From the NCBI GenBank assembly GCA_028819845.1, contig JAPPKS010000034.1, positions 112,217-176,216 of the forward strand: a stretch of 64,000 nt of DNA, given 5' to 3'. This DNA is from Candidatus Poribacteria bacterium. Lineage in GTDB: Bacteria > Poribacteria > WGA-4E > PCPOR2b. Under the pieces are notes generated by a model. It did not search any database. It was not told the origin of the DNA and worked only from the letters and a program-made list of their open reading frames with translations. A program made the translations under genes and the position numbers. This document shows, one piece after another, positions 56,057 to 64,000 of this stretch; within the stretch, counting starts at the first letter, position 1; each line of letters starts with the position of its first letter.

Positions 56057-56605
56057 ATTTTTTTCCTTTTCTACCGATTTTTCCTCTAAAATGTGAACAT
56101 CCCCCTCGTACAAAGTGTACCACAGCAGCAAATGGAGTTGCAAATGAAGAATCATCCCTGCGATTAAATGCATTAAGGCTTTCTTTGACCAACATCTACA
56201 GAACAAAAGCCGACAGAATTTTATCAAAGTTAATCTCGTAGTCGGCGCTAGATTTCTCGAGCGCATGGATAAATCCTCATCATTTTCAATCACAGGCGAT
56301 GGTTGTTGAAAAATGCCTCTTTCGGGACACATCGCCTTCTGCAAATCCGGGGAATTCACGGTTTTTAGTCTATTGCCTAAATAAGGACAATCGGCGCAAC
56401 CATGTTTAAGTTCGTCGGATGGATTGCAGTTTGGAATTTAGTTTATTGCCCCATTCCAAATTATCTGCTGATGGGCCGTTGGGATAAACACATTGACGGT
56501 CAGCGTTACAATTTGATACAATTTCCGATGTGGTGTAGGTTTGATTGCGCAGGCATAGGCGAATCCGAGCGACCATGGGTTAACACCGGTTCAAAGGGGA
56601 AATCA
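56057..56605. other. Divergent intergenic region
   Basis: 549 bases lie between the DUF3179 gene and the oxidoreductase gene. Longer open frames reach into it from both sides, but their translations do not fit either family, so I treat it as non-coding. It holds a promoter-like pair at 56493-56522. Confidence 0.5.
56493..56522 (+). promoter_or_regulatory. Likely sigma-70 promoter for the oxidoreductase gene
   Basis: TTGACG (56493-56498) and TACAAT (56517-56522) are 18 bases apart, about 85 bases before the chosen GTG start. This supports starting the gene at 56606 rather than 56402. Confidence 0.55.
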
Positions 56606-57571
56606 GTGGAAGAAGTTAAACTTGGCTTTATCGGTTGCGGCGGAAATGCCAGTGGACACCTGCAACAGTTGTCCAACATGGAAAACGTCCGGATTGTTGC
56701 CACCTGTGACATTGATGGAGTTCGTGCTACCAGTTCCGCTGCGAGCTATAACGCGAATCCTTATACCGACCACAAAACAATGCTAGATAGAGAATTTCTT
56801 GATGCTGTTTATGTCAGTCTTCCCGTGTTCGCCCATGGACAGCCAGAGCTAGATATCATCGAACGCAAACTTCCGTTTTTTGTCGAAAAACCAGTTGCAA
56901 TAAACATGGAGACAGCGAAACAGATTGAGGAGGCAGTAGTTGCTGCCGGGGTAATTTCCTGCGTTGGTTACCAACTGCGGTACCTGGGATCGACACAGCT
57001 TGCGCGTCAAATTCTTGATGGCGAAATCGTAAATATGGCCGTTGGAAAATACTGGAGCGGCACGGGACGCGGCACTCCAGGCAGTTGGCTTCATCAGATG
57101 AGTCGGTCGGGTGGACAGTTGGTAGAGCAGACCACGCACACAATTGATATGATGCGCTATCTCGTTGGTGAAGTAGAGGAGGTCTATGCCGTGCAAACAA
57201 ATCGTATTCTGAAGGATATAGATTGCCCTGACAACAACTGCGTGACGTTAAAATTCAAGAATGGCGCTATTGGATCACTGACGGCATCTTGGTCGTATGA
57301 TCCGAACGATTGGTCACATGCTAACGTTCTGGACATTCTGTATGACGACCGGTTTATCCATTGGGAAGCTGACCGCGTGCAGGTGAAGGAAAATGGGCAA
57401 AAGGTCTCCAAACAAGCACCTGGGCCAAGTATTGATGAAGTGTTTGTTGATGCGGTTTTCCGATGCGATGAATCTCAAATTCTCAGCTCATATAGTGACG
57501 CGGTCAAAAGCCTTGCCATTTCGCTGGCTGCAAACCAGTCGGCACAAGAAGGTATTCCAATTTCCGTATAA
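56606..57571 (+). CDS. Gfo/Idh/MocA-family NAD(P)-dependent oxidoreductase
   Basis: From the GTG at 56606, after AAGGGGAAA, the product has 321 residues. It has an N-terminal Rossmann domain (VKLGFIGCGGNASGHLQQL), the motif FFVEKPVAINMETAKQIEEA (K of EKP) and the C-terminal substrate domain with GGQLVEQTTHTIDMMRYLVG. These enzymes oxidise or reduce sugars and inositols. The open frame from 56402 adds 68 residues unlike the family and passes through the promoter. Substrate unknown. Confidence 0.88.
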   Translation: MEEVKLGFIGCGGNASGHLQQLSNMENVRIVATCDIDGVRATSSAASYNANPYTDHKTMLDREFLDAVYVSLPVFAHGQPELDIIERKLPFFVEKPVAINMETAKQIEEAVVAAGVISCVGYQLRYLGSTQLARQILDGEIVNMAVGKYWSGTGRGTPGSWLHQMSRSGGQLVEQTTHTIDMMRYLVGEVEEVYAVQTNRILKDIDCPDNNCVTLKFKNGAIGSLTASWSYDPNDWSHANVLDILYDDRFIHWEADRVQVKENGQKVSKQAPGPSIDEVFVDAVFRCDESQILSSYSDAVKSLAISLAANQSAQEGIPISV

Positions 57572-57729
57572 ACGCATAATCCTAGGGTGAATTGAGCCTT
57601 TAAGGTGTACTGGAATTTCACCTGATTCGAAACAACAGGGAATTAGCCTATATTACATTTAGCGGTAAGGGATGTTTTGTAAGAGACATAATCTCTCAGT
57701 CTCAACGGTTTTGAAAAGGCAAAAGACCT

Positions 57730-58848
57730 ATGGAATATTTATCACCAATCGGCAATCGAAAACCCACGCGGCAAATACATGTTGGGAATGTGTTAATCGG
57801 TAACGGAAACCCGATTACGATACAAACGATGACGACTACCCTGACGTATGATAGAGACGCTACCTTACGCCAAGTCGAACGGTGCGTGGAAGCCGGAGCA
57901 CAAATCGTGCGAGTAGCAGTTCCTGAAGAAAGAGATGCGAGGGCTCTCTCCACAATCGTCAAGCGCGCTTCTGTACCGATTGTCGCAGATATTCACTTTA
58001 ACTATCGGTACGCCCTCGCGGCTATTGACGCGAACGTCGCCAAAGTTCGAATCAACCCTGGGAACATCGGAAATGAACCGCGAATCGCCCAAGTGCTCTC
58101 AGCAGCGAACGCTGCGCGAATCCCAATCCGCATTGGGGTCAACGAGGGATCGTTGGAAAAAGACTTGCTTGACAAATATCCCTCGCCTACGGCGGAAGCG
58201 CTTGTAGAAAGCGCGATGCGTCACGTTAAAATTTGCGAAGACCACGGATTTACGAATATCGCTATCTCTGTTAAATCGAGTGATCCACGGAGAATGATAA
58301 AGGCGAACCGGCTGCTCTCCGCAAAAGTGGAGTATCCACTGCATCTCGGTGTGACGGAAGCTGGAACGCCTCGCCGCGCACATGTCAAATCCACGCTCGG
58401 CATCGGCACGCTGTTATTGGATGGTATTGGCGATACTATTCGAATTTCGATAACGGGCGACCCCGTCGAGGAAATTCTAACGGCGAAGGAATTACTTCGC
58501 ACATTGGGTTTAGCGGATAATATATTGGATGTAGTCTCGTGCCCGTTTTGTGGAAGGGGTGATCCACTCGCAGATTATGAAGGGATAGTCGCTGCCGCTG
58601 AGGCGTTATTGGAAACTCACGGCATAAAGATTCCGGTTGCCGTCATGGGATGTGAAGTCAATGGCCCCGGAGAGACGCGTAATGCAGAAGCTGGAATTCA
58701 CTTAGGCGGCAAAGAACTCGCAGTACTTAAGATTCGCGGCGAGAAAGTAAGGACATTTCGCGGAAAGGCTGAGGTTAATCCTCAGTTTTTAGCGGCCGCG
58801 TTGTTAGAGGCTGCACAACAAATTCAGGACGAGAAGCGTGATGCTTAA
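57730..58848 (+). CDS. ispG: 4-hydroxy-3-methylbut-2-enyl-diphosphate synthase
   Basis: The 372-residue IspG (GcpE) enzyme converts MEcPP to HMBPP in the MEP isoprenoid pathway, using a [4Fe-4S] cluster. The N-terminal barrel begins RQIHVGNVLIGNGNPITIQT. The three cluster cysteines are in SCPFCGRGDPL and VAVMGCEVNGPGE (about 270, 273 and 306), with the usual Glu following. Length fits the bacterial short form without the plant insert. No other MEP gene lies in the window. Confidence 0.95.
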   Translation: MEYLSPIGNRKPTRQIHVGNVLIGNGNPITIQTMTTTLTYDRDATLRQVERCVEAGAQIVRVAVPEERDARALSTIVKRASVPIVADIHFNYRYALAAIDANVAKVRINPGNIGNEPRIAQVLSAANAARIPIRIGVNEGSLEKDLLDKYPSPTAEALVESAMRHVKICEDHGFTNIAISVKSSDPRRMIKANRLLSAKVEYPLHLGVTEAGTPRRAHVKSTLGIGTLLLDGIGDTIRISITGDPVEEILTAKELLRTLGLADNILDVVSCPFCGRGDPLADYEGIVAAAEALLETHGIKIPVAVMGCEVNGPGETRNAEAGIHLGGKELAVLKIRGEKVRTFRGKAEVNPQFLAAALLEAAQQIQDEKRDA

Positions 58849-58885
58849 TGCACCGTAGCTACGAGCGCACAACGCCGACAGGCAA

Positions 58886-60031
58886 TTGTCTAAATTTGAA
58901 CCTGCGATGGAATACCTCTGCAACCGATGCGGCAAAACATATCCAATTGACGCTATTCTGTACAGATGCGATTGCGGGCAACCACTTGAATTAAGAAATA
59001 GTGGAGTTTCATTCCCGATCAACAAAATTTCCCAGCGTGATAACACGCTCTGGCGTTATCGTGAGGCAATTCCAATTGATTGTGATACGTCGGTCGTCTC
59101 GTTCGGTGAAGGAATGACGCCGCTTGTAGCGTTAAATCAATCGCCCTATAATCATTACCTAAAATTGGACTTCGTATTTCCGACGGGTTCGTACAAAGAT
59201 AGGGGAGCATCGGTCCTATTGTCTAAAATCAGAGAACTCGGTGTAGGAAAAATCGTGGAGGATTCTTCGGGTAACGCCGGTGCGGCGATAGCCGCCTATA
59301 GCGCGCGCGCCGGAATCGACTGTACCATCCACTGTCCCGCGTCGACATCAATAGGAAAGCTATCACAAATTGCACTGTACGGTGCAAAGTTGAAACTGAT
59401 TGAGGGAAACCGACTGGCAACAACGAAAGCTGCGCTTCAAGCGGCAAGGACAACTTTCTATGCTTCGCATAACTGGAATCCCTTCTTCCTAGAAGGGACA
59501 AAGACAGTTGCCTTTGAGATTGTCGAACAACTTGGTTGGAAAGCGCCCAACCAGGTCATTTGTCCGGTGGGATTTGGAAGCATTTACTTGGGCTTGTACA
59601 TTGGTTTCCGTGAGCTATACGATCAGAAAATCATTTCCAGATTACCAAGTTTGCTCGGCGTACAATCTGCTGCCTGCCATCCGATTTACAAGGCTTACGT
59701 TGAAAATAAAGATCAAATTGAAAGGTTTCCGCAGACACAAGAGACACTCGCCGAAGGCATTACATCAGAGTTACCAATTCGAATACAAAGGATTTTGAAG
59801 GCAATCAGTGAGACAAATGGCGCATTTACGATTGTCGACGATGAAGAAATAATTGACGGGATTAAAGTCCTTGCCGCAGAAGGCATCCTTGTTGAACCTA
59901 CTTCAGCTGTCGTCGTCGCGGCCTTCAAAAAATTTGTGGAAAGCGGAATTATCAGCGAAAGAGACCTAACTGTATCAATTCTCACAGGCACCGGCTTGAA
60001 GGCAATTGACAAACTGATGTACCTGCGGTGA
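58886..60031 (+). CDS. thrC: Threonine synthase-like PLP enzyme
   Basis: A 381-residue fold-type II PLP enzyme that would make threonine from O-phosphohomoserine. The N-terminal Cys motif YLCNRCGKTYP and YRCDCGQPLE suggests a rubredoxin-like zinc knuckle common in archaeal-type threonine synthases. The PLP lysine is K104 in FPTGSYKDRGAS, and DSSGNAGAAIAAYSA and ILTGTGLKAID match the cofactor phosphate and late motifs. Start: TTG at 58886 or ATG at 58907. It follows ispG by 37 bp. A cysteate-synthase-like or other PLP activity is possible. Confidence 0.85.
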   Translation: MSKFEPAMEYLCNRCGKTYPIDAILYRCDCGQPLELRNSGVSFPINKISQRDNTLWRYREAIPIDCDTSVVSFGEGMTPLVALNQSPYNHYLKLDFVFPTGSYKDRGASVLLSKIRELGVGKIVEDSSGNAGAAIAAYSARAGIDCTIHCPASTSIGKLSQIALYGAKLKLIEGNRLATTKAALQAARTTFYASHNWNPFFLEGTKTVAFEIVEQLGWKAPNQVICPVGFGSIYLGLYIGFRELYDQKIISRLPSLLGVQSAACHPIYKAYVENKDQIERFPQTQETLAEGITSELPIRIQRILKAISETNGAFTIVDDEEIIDGIKVLAAEGILVEPTSAVVVAAFKKFVESGIISERDLTVSILTGTGLKAIDKLMYLR

Positions 60032-60111
60032 TGCGGCAAATTTTCTGGGGAGGATGGAAATTACGACCACATTCACGGAGGCTGGTTTAGAGATGATGGA
60101 GGCAATAGCGG

Positions 60112-60852
60112 ATGATTAACTTGAGTGTAAATGTAAATAAATTTGCGACATTAAGAAATGCTAGAGGCGGGGATATCCCAAATTTGATTGAAGCCGTCCA
60201 AACCTGCATTAGGGCTGGTGCGCAAGGAATCACGGTTCACCCAAGAGCCGACAAGCGGCATATAACACCGCATGATGTTTGCGAGATTGCTGAGACGGTC
60301 ACGGTTGAATACAATATTGAAGGTGACCCAAGACCAGATTTGCTTGATATGGCCATGGAACTTCGTCCCGATCAGTTCACACTCGTACCTGTCGTACCGG
60401 GAGAAATTACAAGCCATAATGTCTGGGATTTGGCGAAAGATGGAGAGCAACTCAGACCGGTAATCCGACGCCTGAAAGGTGTAGGGATTCGCGTAAGTTT
60501 ATTCAGCGGTACAAATCTGAAGCAGATTGATTTAGCGAAGGAAGTCGGCGCTGACCGAATCGAGTTGTACACTGCACCTTACGCATCGGCAGCGTCTGAG
60601 CAGGAGATTGAAGCTGAGTTTAACCTGTTGGCTAAATCTGCGGAAAAGGCAGCTAGTTTGGGGCTAGGTATTAATGCCGGCCACGATCTCAATTTAGACA
60701 ATCTGCCACGGATGCGGAAATTACCGGGCTTGTTAGAGGTTTCTATCGGTCACCATCTAGTCTCTCATGCCCTTTACGTCGGCATCCAACAAGCAGTTAA
60801 AGACTACCGAGCAGCATTGGGGCAGTTAGAAGCCTCATGCACTTTAGACTGA
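60112..60852 (+). CDS. pdxJ: Pyridoxine 5'-phosphate synthase
   Basis: This 246-residue TIM-barrel enzyme closes the pyridoxine ring from deoxyxylulose 5-phosphate and aminoacetone phosphate in vitamin B6 synthesis. Motifs: LSVNVNKFATLRNARGG, TVHPRADKRHITPHDV, EYNIEGDPRPDLLDM and LGINAGHDLNLDNLP. Length matches PdxJ. It is the natural partner of PLP-using enzymes and follows threonine synthase on the same strand by 80 bp. Confidence 0.93.
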   Translation: MINLSVNVNKFATLRNARGGDIPNLIEAVQTCIRAGAQGITVHPRADKRHITPHDVCEIAETVTVEYNIEGDPRPDLLDMAMELRPDQFTLVPVVPGEITSHNVWDLAKDGEQLRPVIRRLKGVGIRVSLFSGTNLKQIDLAKEVGADRIELYTAPYASAASEQEIEAEFNLLAKSAEKAASLGLGINAGHDLNLDNLPRMRKLPGLLEVSIGHHLVSHALYVGIQQAVKDYRAALGQLEASCTLD

Positions 60853-60940
60853 TGGGTGCAACGCTGACACATCATCATCATTTGAAATTTACATATACAC
60901 AATCATATAACGCCCAGCGTCTATTTTGCGAGTTATTTCC

Positions 60941-61600
60941 ATGCGTACTTGTGCCATTTTCGATTTAGACGGGACTATCATCAATCGCTCTTCTGAGAGG
61001 GTTTTCCTTAATTACCTGTTGTCTAATGGAGAAATTCCGCTGGGTAATTTGTTGCGTTGGACTGCCTATTTCATCAAGTCGAGAAATTTACGCGAATCGA
61101 AAGCCAACAAAGTCTATTTGCGAGGACTGGAATACGAACACATTTGTGCAATGGCGCAGCTTTGCGTTGCTGAACGTCTCATCAATAGCATCTCTCCCCG
61201 AGTTTTTGAGCACATTGAATTTCATAGGGCGGAGGGACGAACGGTAATTATCTTATCCGGATCGCTAGAGATTTTAATCAGATTGTTTCATAATCACTTA
61301 AAGACGGATATGATGATTGGGAATGTGTTGGAGGTTGTAAACGGGACTGTCACTGGCCGTCGAATCGGGAGGAATTGTTATGGCGAAAACAAGGCGATTT
61401 TGGTTCAACAGATTGCGACGGAGCACGGATTCGACTTGAGCCAATCCTATGCGTACGGGAACCACTACTCCGACGCACACAAACTTCACCTGGTCGGTCA
61501 TCCAGTCGCCGTCAATCCCGATGGGAAATTGCGCCGAATTGCTGCTGCTAATGGCTGGCGAATTGAACAGTTTCACGATAAATTAGGCTTTACTCGTTAG
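60941..61600 (+). CDS. HAD-IB family phosphatase (SerB-like)
   Basis: From the ATG at 60941 the product has 219 residues and opens CAIFDLDGTIINRSSERVF, where the first Asp is the nucleophile. VIILSGSLEILIRLFHNHLK is motif II. NCYGENKAILVQQIATEHGF carries motif III lysine and QSYAYGNHYSDAHKLHLVG the late acids. The Asn in GNHYSD replaces the common GDGxND. The family includes phosphoserine phosphatase and lipid-linked phosphatases; the exact substrate is undecided. The frame from 60926 adds five residues. Confidence 0.82.
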   Translation: MRTCAIFDLDGTIINRSSERVFLNYLLSNGEIPLGNLLRWTAYFIKSRNLRESKANKVYLRGLEYEHICAMAQLCVAERLINSISPRVFEHIEFHRAEGRTVIILSGSLEILIRLFHNHLKTDMMIGNVLEVVNGTVTGRRIGRNCYGENKAILVQQIATEHGFDLSQSYAYGNHYSDAHKLHLVGHPVAVNPDGKLRRIAAANGWRIEQFHDKLGFTR

Positions 61601-61648
61601 GCAACATCTCCAATCCCTCAATCCATTCAATGGCATTTGTGCATGTCC

Positions 61649-62398
61649 ATGCGTCTTGAAAAATTCCTTGCTGAATGCGGCATAGCTTCTCGACGCAGCT
61701 CGAAAAAGTACATTCAAGCGGGGCGGGTAACGGTCAACGATGAGTGTGTCCGAGTTCCGGGTAGACATATAGTTGCGGATCGGGACACGATTAAGTTTGA
61801 TGGCAGCCGGGTAGAGGGAAACCCACAAAGGGTTTACTTGATGCTTAATAAACCCACGGGGTACCTAACAACCCGCAGCGATGAACGGGGCCGTCCAATT
61901 GTCATGGAACTTGTGCGCGGCAGTTCGCAAGACATATATCCGGTGGGACGGTTGGACTTAGATACATCAGGCCTCCTACTCATGACCAATGACGGCGCGT
62001 TCGCATATAGGTTGACTCATCCTAGCCATGAGGTGAAGAAAACGTATATCGCACAAGTTGAGCGCCAACCAAGCCAACAAGCAATTCAGCAATTACGAGA
62101 TGGGATTGAAATTGTAGGGGGTTGCACTGCACCTGCGATTGTAGTTCAAATTGGGCGCAAAGGAGAATTAGCACAATTCAAACTTGTTATTCATGAAGGA
62201 AAAAAACGGCAAATTCGCCGAATGTTTAAAGCTGTGGGGCATAACGTGATTGAACTGAAACGGGTGCAGATAGGAAGCCTCAAACTCGGGCGACTCGCAC
62301 TTGGAGAGTACCGAATGCTAACGCCAGCTGAAGTTCAGTCGCTGCAGAACGACATTAATCCCGCATCACAACCTACACGGGATCATCAGGGGACTTAG
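61649..62398 (+). CDS. rluB: RsuA/RluB-family pseudouridine synthase
   Basis: A 249-residue rRNA pseudouridine synthase. An N-terminal S4 RNA-binding domain (MRLEKFLAECGIASRRSSKK) is followed by the catalytic domain: LMLNKPTGYLTTRSDERGRP, then YPVGRLDLDTSGLLLMTNDG with the catalytic Asp in GRLD, and KLVIHEGKKRQIRRMFKAVG late. This is the RluB/RsuA type that isomerises one uridine of 23S or 16S rRNA. Its target is inferred only. An upstream TTG at 61637 is an alternative start. Confidence 0.9.
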   Translation: MRLEKFLAECGIASRRSSKKYIQAGRVTVNDECVRVPGRHIVADRDTIKFDGSRVEGNPQRVYLMLNKPTGYLTTRSDERGRPIVMELVRGSSQDIYPVGRLDLDTSGLLLMTNDGAFAYRLTHPSHEVKKTYIAQVERQPSQQAIQQLRDGIEIVGGCTAPAIVVQIGRKGELAQFKLVIHEGKKRQIRRMFKAVGHNVIELKRVQIGSLKLGRLALGEYRMLTPAEVQSLQNDINPASQPTRDHQGT

Positions 62399-62418
62399 GA
62401 TTGTGACGTTAGTGCAGG

Positions 62419-63318
62419 CTAATCGTCAATGAACGTTTTGATGCGATCTAGCAAAACACCAGCGTTTGCCTTAATTTCTTCGTTCTTAGAATCGCTCAAT
62501 GTCTCAAGAAGTTCGATTGCCTGTTGATACTTTTTTTGAAGTGCATAGGTTAAGCTCAGGTGATACTTAGCCTGCTCATAAACTGTGCTTTGTGCGTACT
62601 TTTCGATGACCGTTTGAAAGTGCGTCTCCGCCTTTCGATAAAAATCTTCCGCGTTGTCTTCATCAGCATGCGTTGCGTAATGTAATCCTAGGTTGAGGTG
62701 GATATCCGGCAACAAACCGGTTTTGTTCATTGGATCTAGTTTAAGAACTTTATCGGCGATAGGTTTGCCATTCTCAATGTCCCCCCGCTTGACATAGATG
62801 ATTGCAATTTCAGCATTAATCATCGGGGCATCTGGATTTTCTTTGATTTCAATTTTTAGTTGCTGAAACCGTTCTTCCTCCTTGAGAGTCCCCTCCATAA
62901 GCACGGCAAATTCCTTTGCATCTCTGTAACCAACAATAACACTGATTGGATTCCCTTCAGTGTCAACGAATGCAATTGTTGGGACTGCGCCTGATCCATC
63001 TCCGTATGTCCTGTAAGCTTCAGCGTGCTCATCGCTTGACTCCGGATTTAACTTCAAGGTAACGAATTTTTTTGATAGTTCAACAACTTTTGAATCACTA
63101 AACGTAGTGGCATCCAGCCGCTTACAGGAACCTCACCATTCTGTGTAAAAGTCCATCATAATGGGTTTACCTGTTTCTTGGGCTTCCATCATTCCCTTCT
63201 CAATTGACTTCTCCCACTTAATCTCGGTTGATGCAAAGGCCAGCGGATAGGCAGCGGCAGTAAACATCAGGATAACCAACACCGATAGCTGATTCCGCTT
63301 CCAAGTACGATTGAACAT
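62419..63318 (-). CDS. Exported thioredoxin-fold/TPR protein with in-frame UGA, probable selenoprotein
   Basis: A 299-residue protein if UGA is selenocysteine. Start: ATG at 63318 after AAAGGAGAA. A signal peptide (SVLVILMFTAAAYPLAFAS) is followed by a thioredoxin-like domain: IEKGMMEAQETGKPIMMDFYTEW, [UGA at codon 62], GSCKRLDATTFSDSKVVELS, with the cis-Pro in GAVPTIAFVDTEG. The CxxC of thioredoxins (WCGxC) thus reads U-G-S-C. The second half is TPR-like, with ETHFQTVIEKYAQS and LSLTYALQKKYQQAIELLE. Such proteins act as periplasmic thiol-disulfide reductases. UGA as nonsense mutation is the alternative. Confidence 0.85.
63104..63125 (-). promoter_or_regulatory. SECIS-like stem-loop downstream of the thioredoxin UGA
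   Basis: By eye: GT, bulged A, AG, a C-A mismatch, GGC, five-base loop TGGAT, then GCC, A, CT and AC. The loop begins 16 nt after the UGA, and its second base is G. This matches the general bacterial SECIS pattern and parallels the element at 55698-55724. Confidence 0.6.
63133..63135 (-). other. In-frame UGA, probable selenocysteine codon (Sec62 of thioredoxin-fold protein)
   Basis: GAA-TGG-TGA-GGT-TCC-TGT on the minus strand gives E-W-U-G-S-C, in the place of the thioredoxin active site WCGxC. The reading frame continues unbroken for 237 codons. Confidence 0.8.
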
Positions 63319-63629
63319 CTGTATTCTCCTTTGATATTGGAATTGGTACTTATAGAATTAAACGTATCATTATTTACCTAGTCCACACGATGTGAGCAAA
63401 TTTCCAAGTTTGGCGTCGGTACGAGAAACTAGTTCCATATTGAATTTATCGCAAATTCGACACGACGAGATTTGAAAACTATTGGGTTTAGTCTGCATTC
63501 TACTTAGGTGCAAAATTGGCTAATTGCTGGAGGCTAATCTGGGATCTGGGTACGGATTGAATAAACCCTTAAACCTCCTCTGATACCTCATAATCACGTT
63601 TGGAATTCCAATTGCCTGTGGTCAATTGG
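63319..63629. other. Intergenic region, no gene seen
   Basis: About 310 AT-rich bases between the zinc-ribbon protein and the thioredoxin-like gene. Nothing beyond a ribosome-binding site at its left end was recognised. Confidence 0.5.
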
Positions 63630-63881
63630 TCAAGACTCATTCCCGTTTTTCTCAGTTTCCTCCCGTTCTGAATCACTTGGCATTTGCTCTGTAACCGCTT
63701 TGGCTTGAATCTGTTCAACCACCTGAATGCTTGTAGTCTTACTGCTCAAAGTTGTCCGACATCTTCCACAAGTCGTGACAATTTTTACTAATTTGGCATG
63801 TCTTCCCGCTTTATTTTGCTTTTGTTTCGTGTCCACGTACCGCTTGCAGCGAGGACACCACAACTGCTGCGGTCCCAACAT
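63630..63881 (-). CDS. Small zinc-ribbon protein
   Basis: An 83-residue protein. Two Cys pairs, CPRCKRYV near residue 9 and CGRCRTTL near 38, form a likely zinc ribbon. A basic linker (KQKQNKAGRHAKLVK) lies between them, and the tail is acidic (DSEREETEKNGNES). No named family recognised. It follows mnmE by 16 bp on the same strand, so co-transcription is likely. Confidence 0.65.
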   Translation of the reverse strand: MLGPQQLWCPRCKRYVDTKQKQNKAGRHAKLVKIVTTCGRCRTTLSSKTTSIQVVEQIQAKAVTEQMPSDSEREETEKNGNES

Positions 63882-63897
63882 TTATACACCCTCCGTG

Positions 63898-64000
63898 CTA
63901 TTTTCCGATGCAGAATTGCGAGAAAATGCGGTCTAGAATGTCTTCGGCTGTTATTTTGCCAACAATCTCACCAAGACAATCTAAACTAGTCCGCAAGTCT
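63898..64000 (-). CDS. mnmE: tRNA uridine-5-carboxymethylaminomethyl GTPase, C-terminus
   Basis: The last 33 residues of MnmE (TrmE) enter from the right edge. The readable end includes [20 protein letters not shown] followed by IFSQFCIGK and TAG. The terminal CIGK with its cysteine is the family signature; it is needed for the tRNA U34 modification. The GTPase domain lies outside the window. Confidence 0.9.
   Translation of the reverse strand, partial: DLRTSLDCLGEIVGKITAEDILDRIFSQFCIGK

Overview
The window reads as a chromosomal segment of an uncultured Gram-negative-type bacterium. The best guess is Candidatus Poribacteria or a close relative. The hints are two phytanoyl-CoA-dioxygenase-like (PhyH) genes, ankyrin proteins, a secreted nucleotidase ending in a NYPNPFNPETW-type C-terminal domain, and short GCCCC/GGGGC intergenic repeats. 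This is inference from gene style; there is no rRNA in the window. I saw no tRNA, rRNA, CRISPR array, transposase or phage gene.

The main result is two in-frame UGA codons, each exactly where a protein family has the first Cys of a CxxC pair, and each with an intact frame on both sides. One is in a DUF3179 protein (UGA at 55733-55735, W-U-P-L-C). The other is in an exported thioredoxin-fold/TPR protein (UGA at 63133-63135, W-U-G-S-C). Each UGA is followed, 16 to 20 nt downstream, by a small stem-loop with a G among the first two loop bases, as bacterial SECIS elements have. A standard gene caller splits both genes in two. I read both as selenoproteins. The selenocysteine machinery itself is not in the window.

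Layout. 1-16.4 kb, mostly minus strand: an accessory and housekeeping mix. It holds methyltransferases, map, ankyrin proteins, HIT, Nudix, GNAT and VOC proteins, a short inorganic pyrophosphatase, rlmB, an APH-like kinase, a DUF6933 protein and a HisG/HisE-like fusion. 16.4-24.6 kb, minus: a MoxR-DUF58-DUF4350-DUF4129 locus with two paralogous membrane proteins, interrupted by a HAD gene and a PhyH gene. 24.7-33.4 kb, mostly plus: a lipoprotein, a truncated ECF sigma factor, the secreted nucleotidase, a SprT-like protein, a decayed radical-SAM/SPASM gene carrying palindromic repeats, a flippase-like membrane protein and an S66 peptidase. 33.6-37.9 kb, minus: a GntR-ABC ATPase-permease unit and a large membrane protein. 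38.5-46.8 kb: rpoB-rpoC behind a consensus sigma-70 promoter, with no ribosomal protein genes upstream. 47-56 kb: a transglutaminase-like protein, ribulose-phosphate epimerase, hydrolase, lectin-like protein, large TPR protein, ECF sigma/anti-sigma pair, PAP2 phosphatase and the DUF3179 selenoprotein. 56.6-62.4 kb, plus: an oxidoreductase, ispG, threonine synthase, pdxJ, a HAD phosphatase and an rluB-type pseudouridine synthase. 62.4-64 kb, minus: the thioredoxin-like selenoprotein, a zinc-ribbon protein and the C-terminus of mnmE.

Functional links visible in the sequence are the MoxR/DUF58 locus, the GntR/ABC unit with a palindromic operator in its promoter, the sigma/anti-sigma pair, and rpoBC. 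Most other neighbours look like loose co-directional housekeeping genes.
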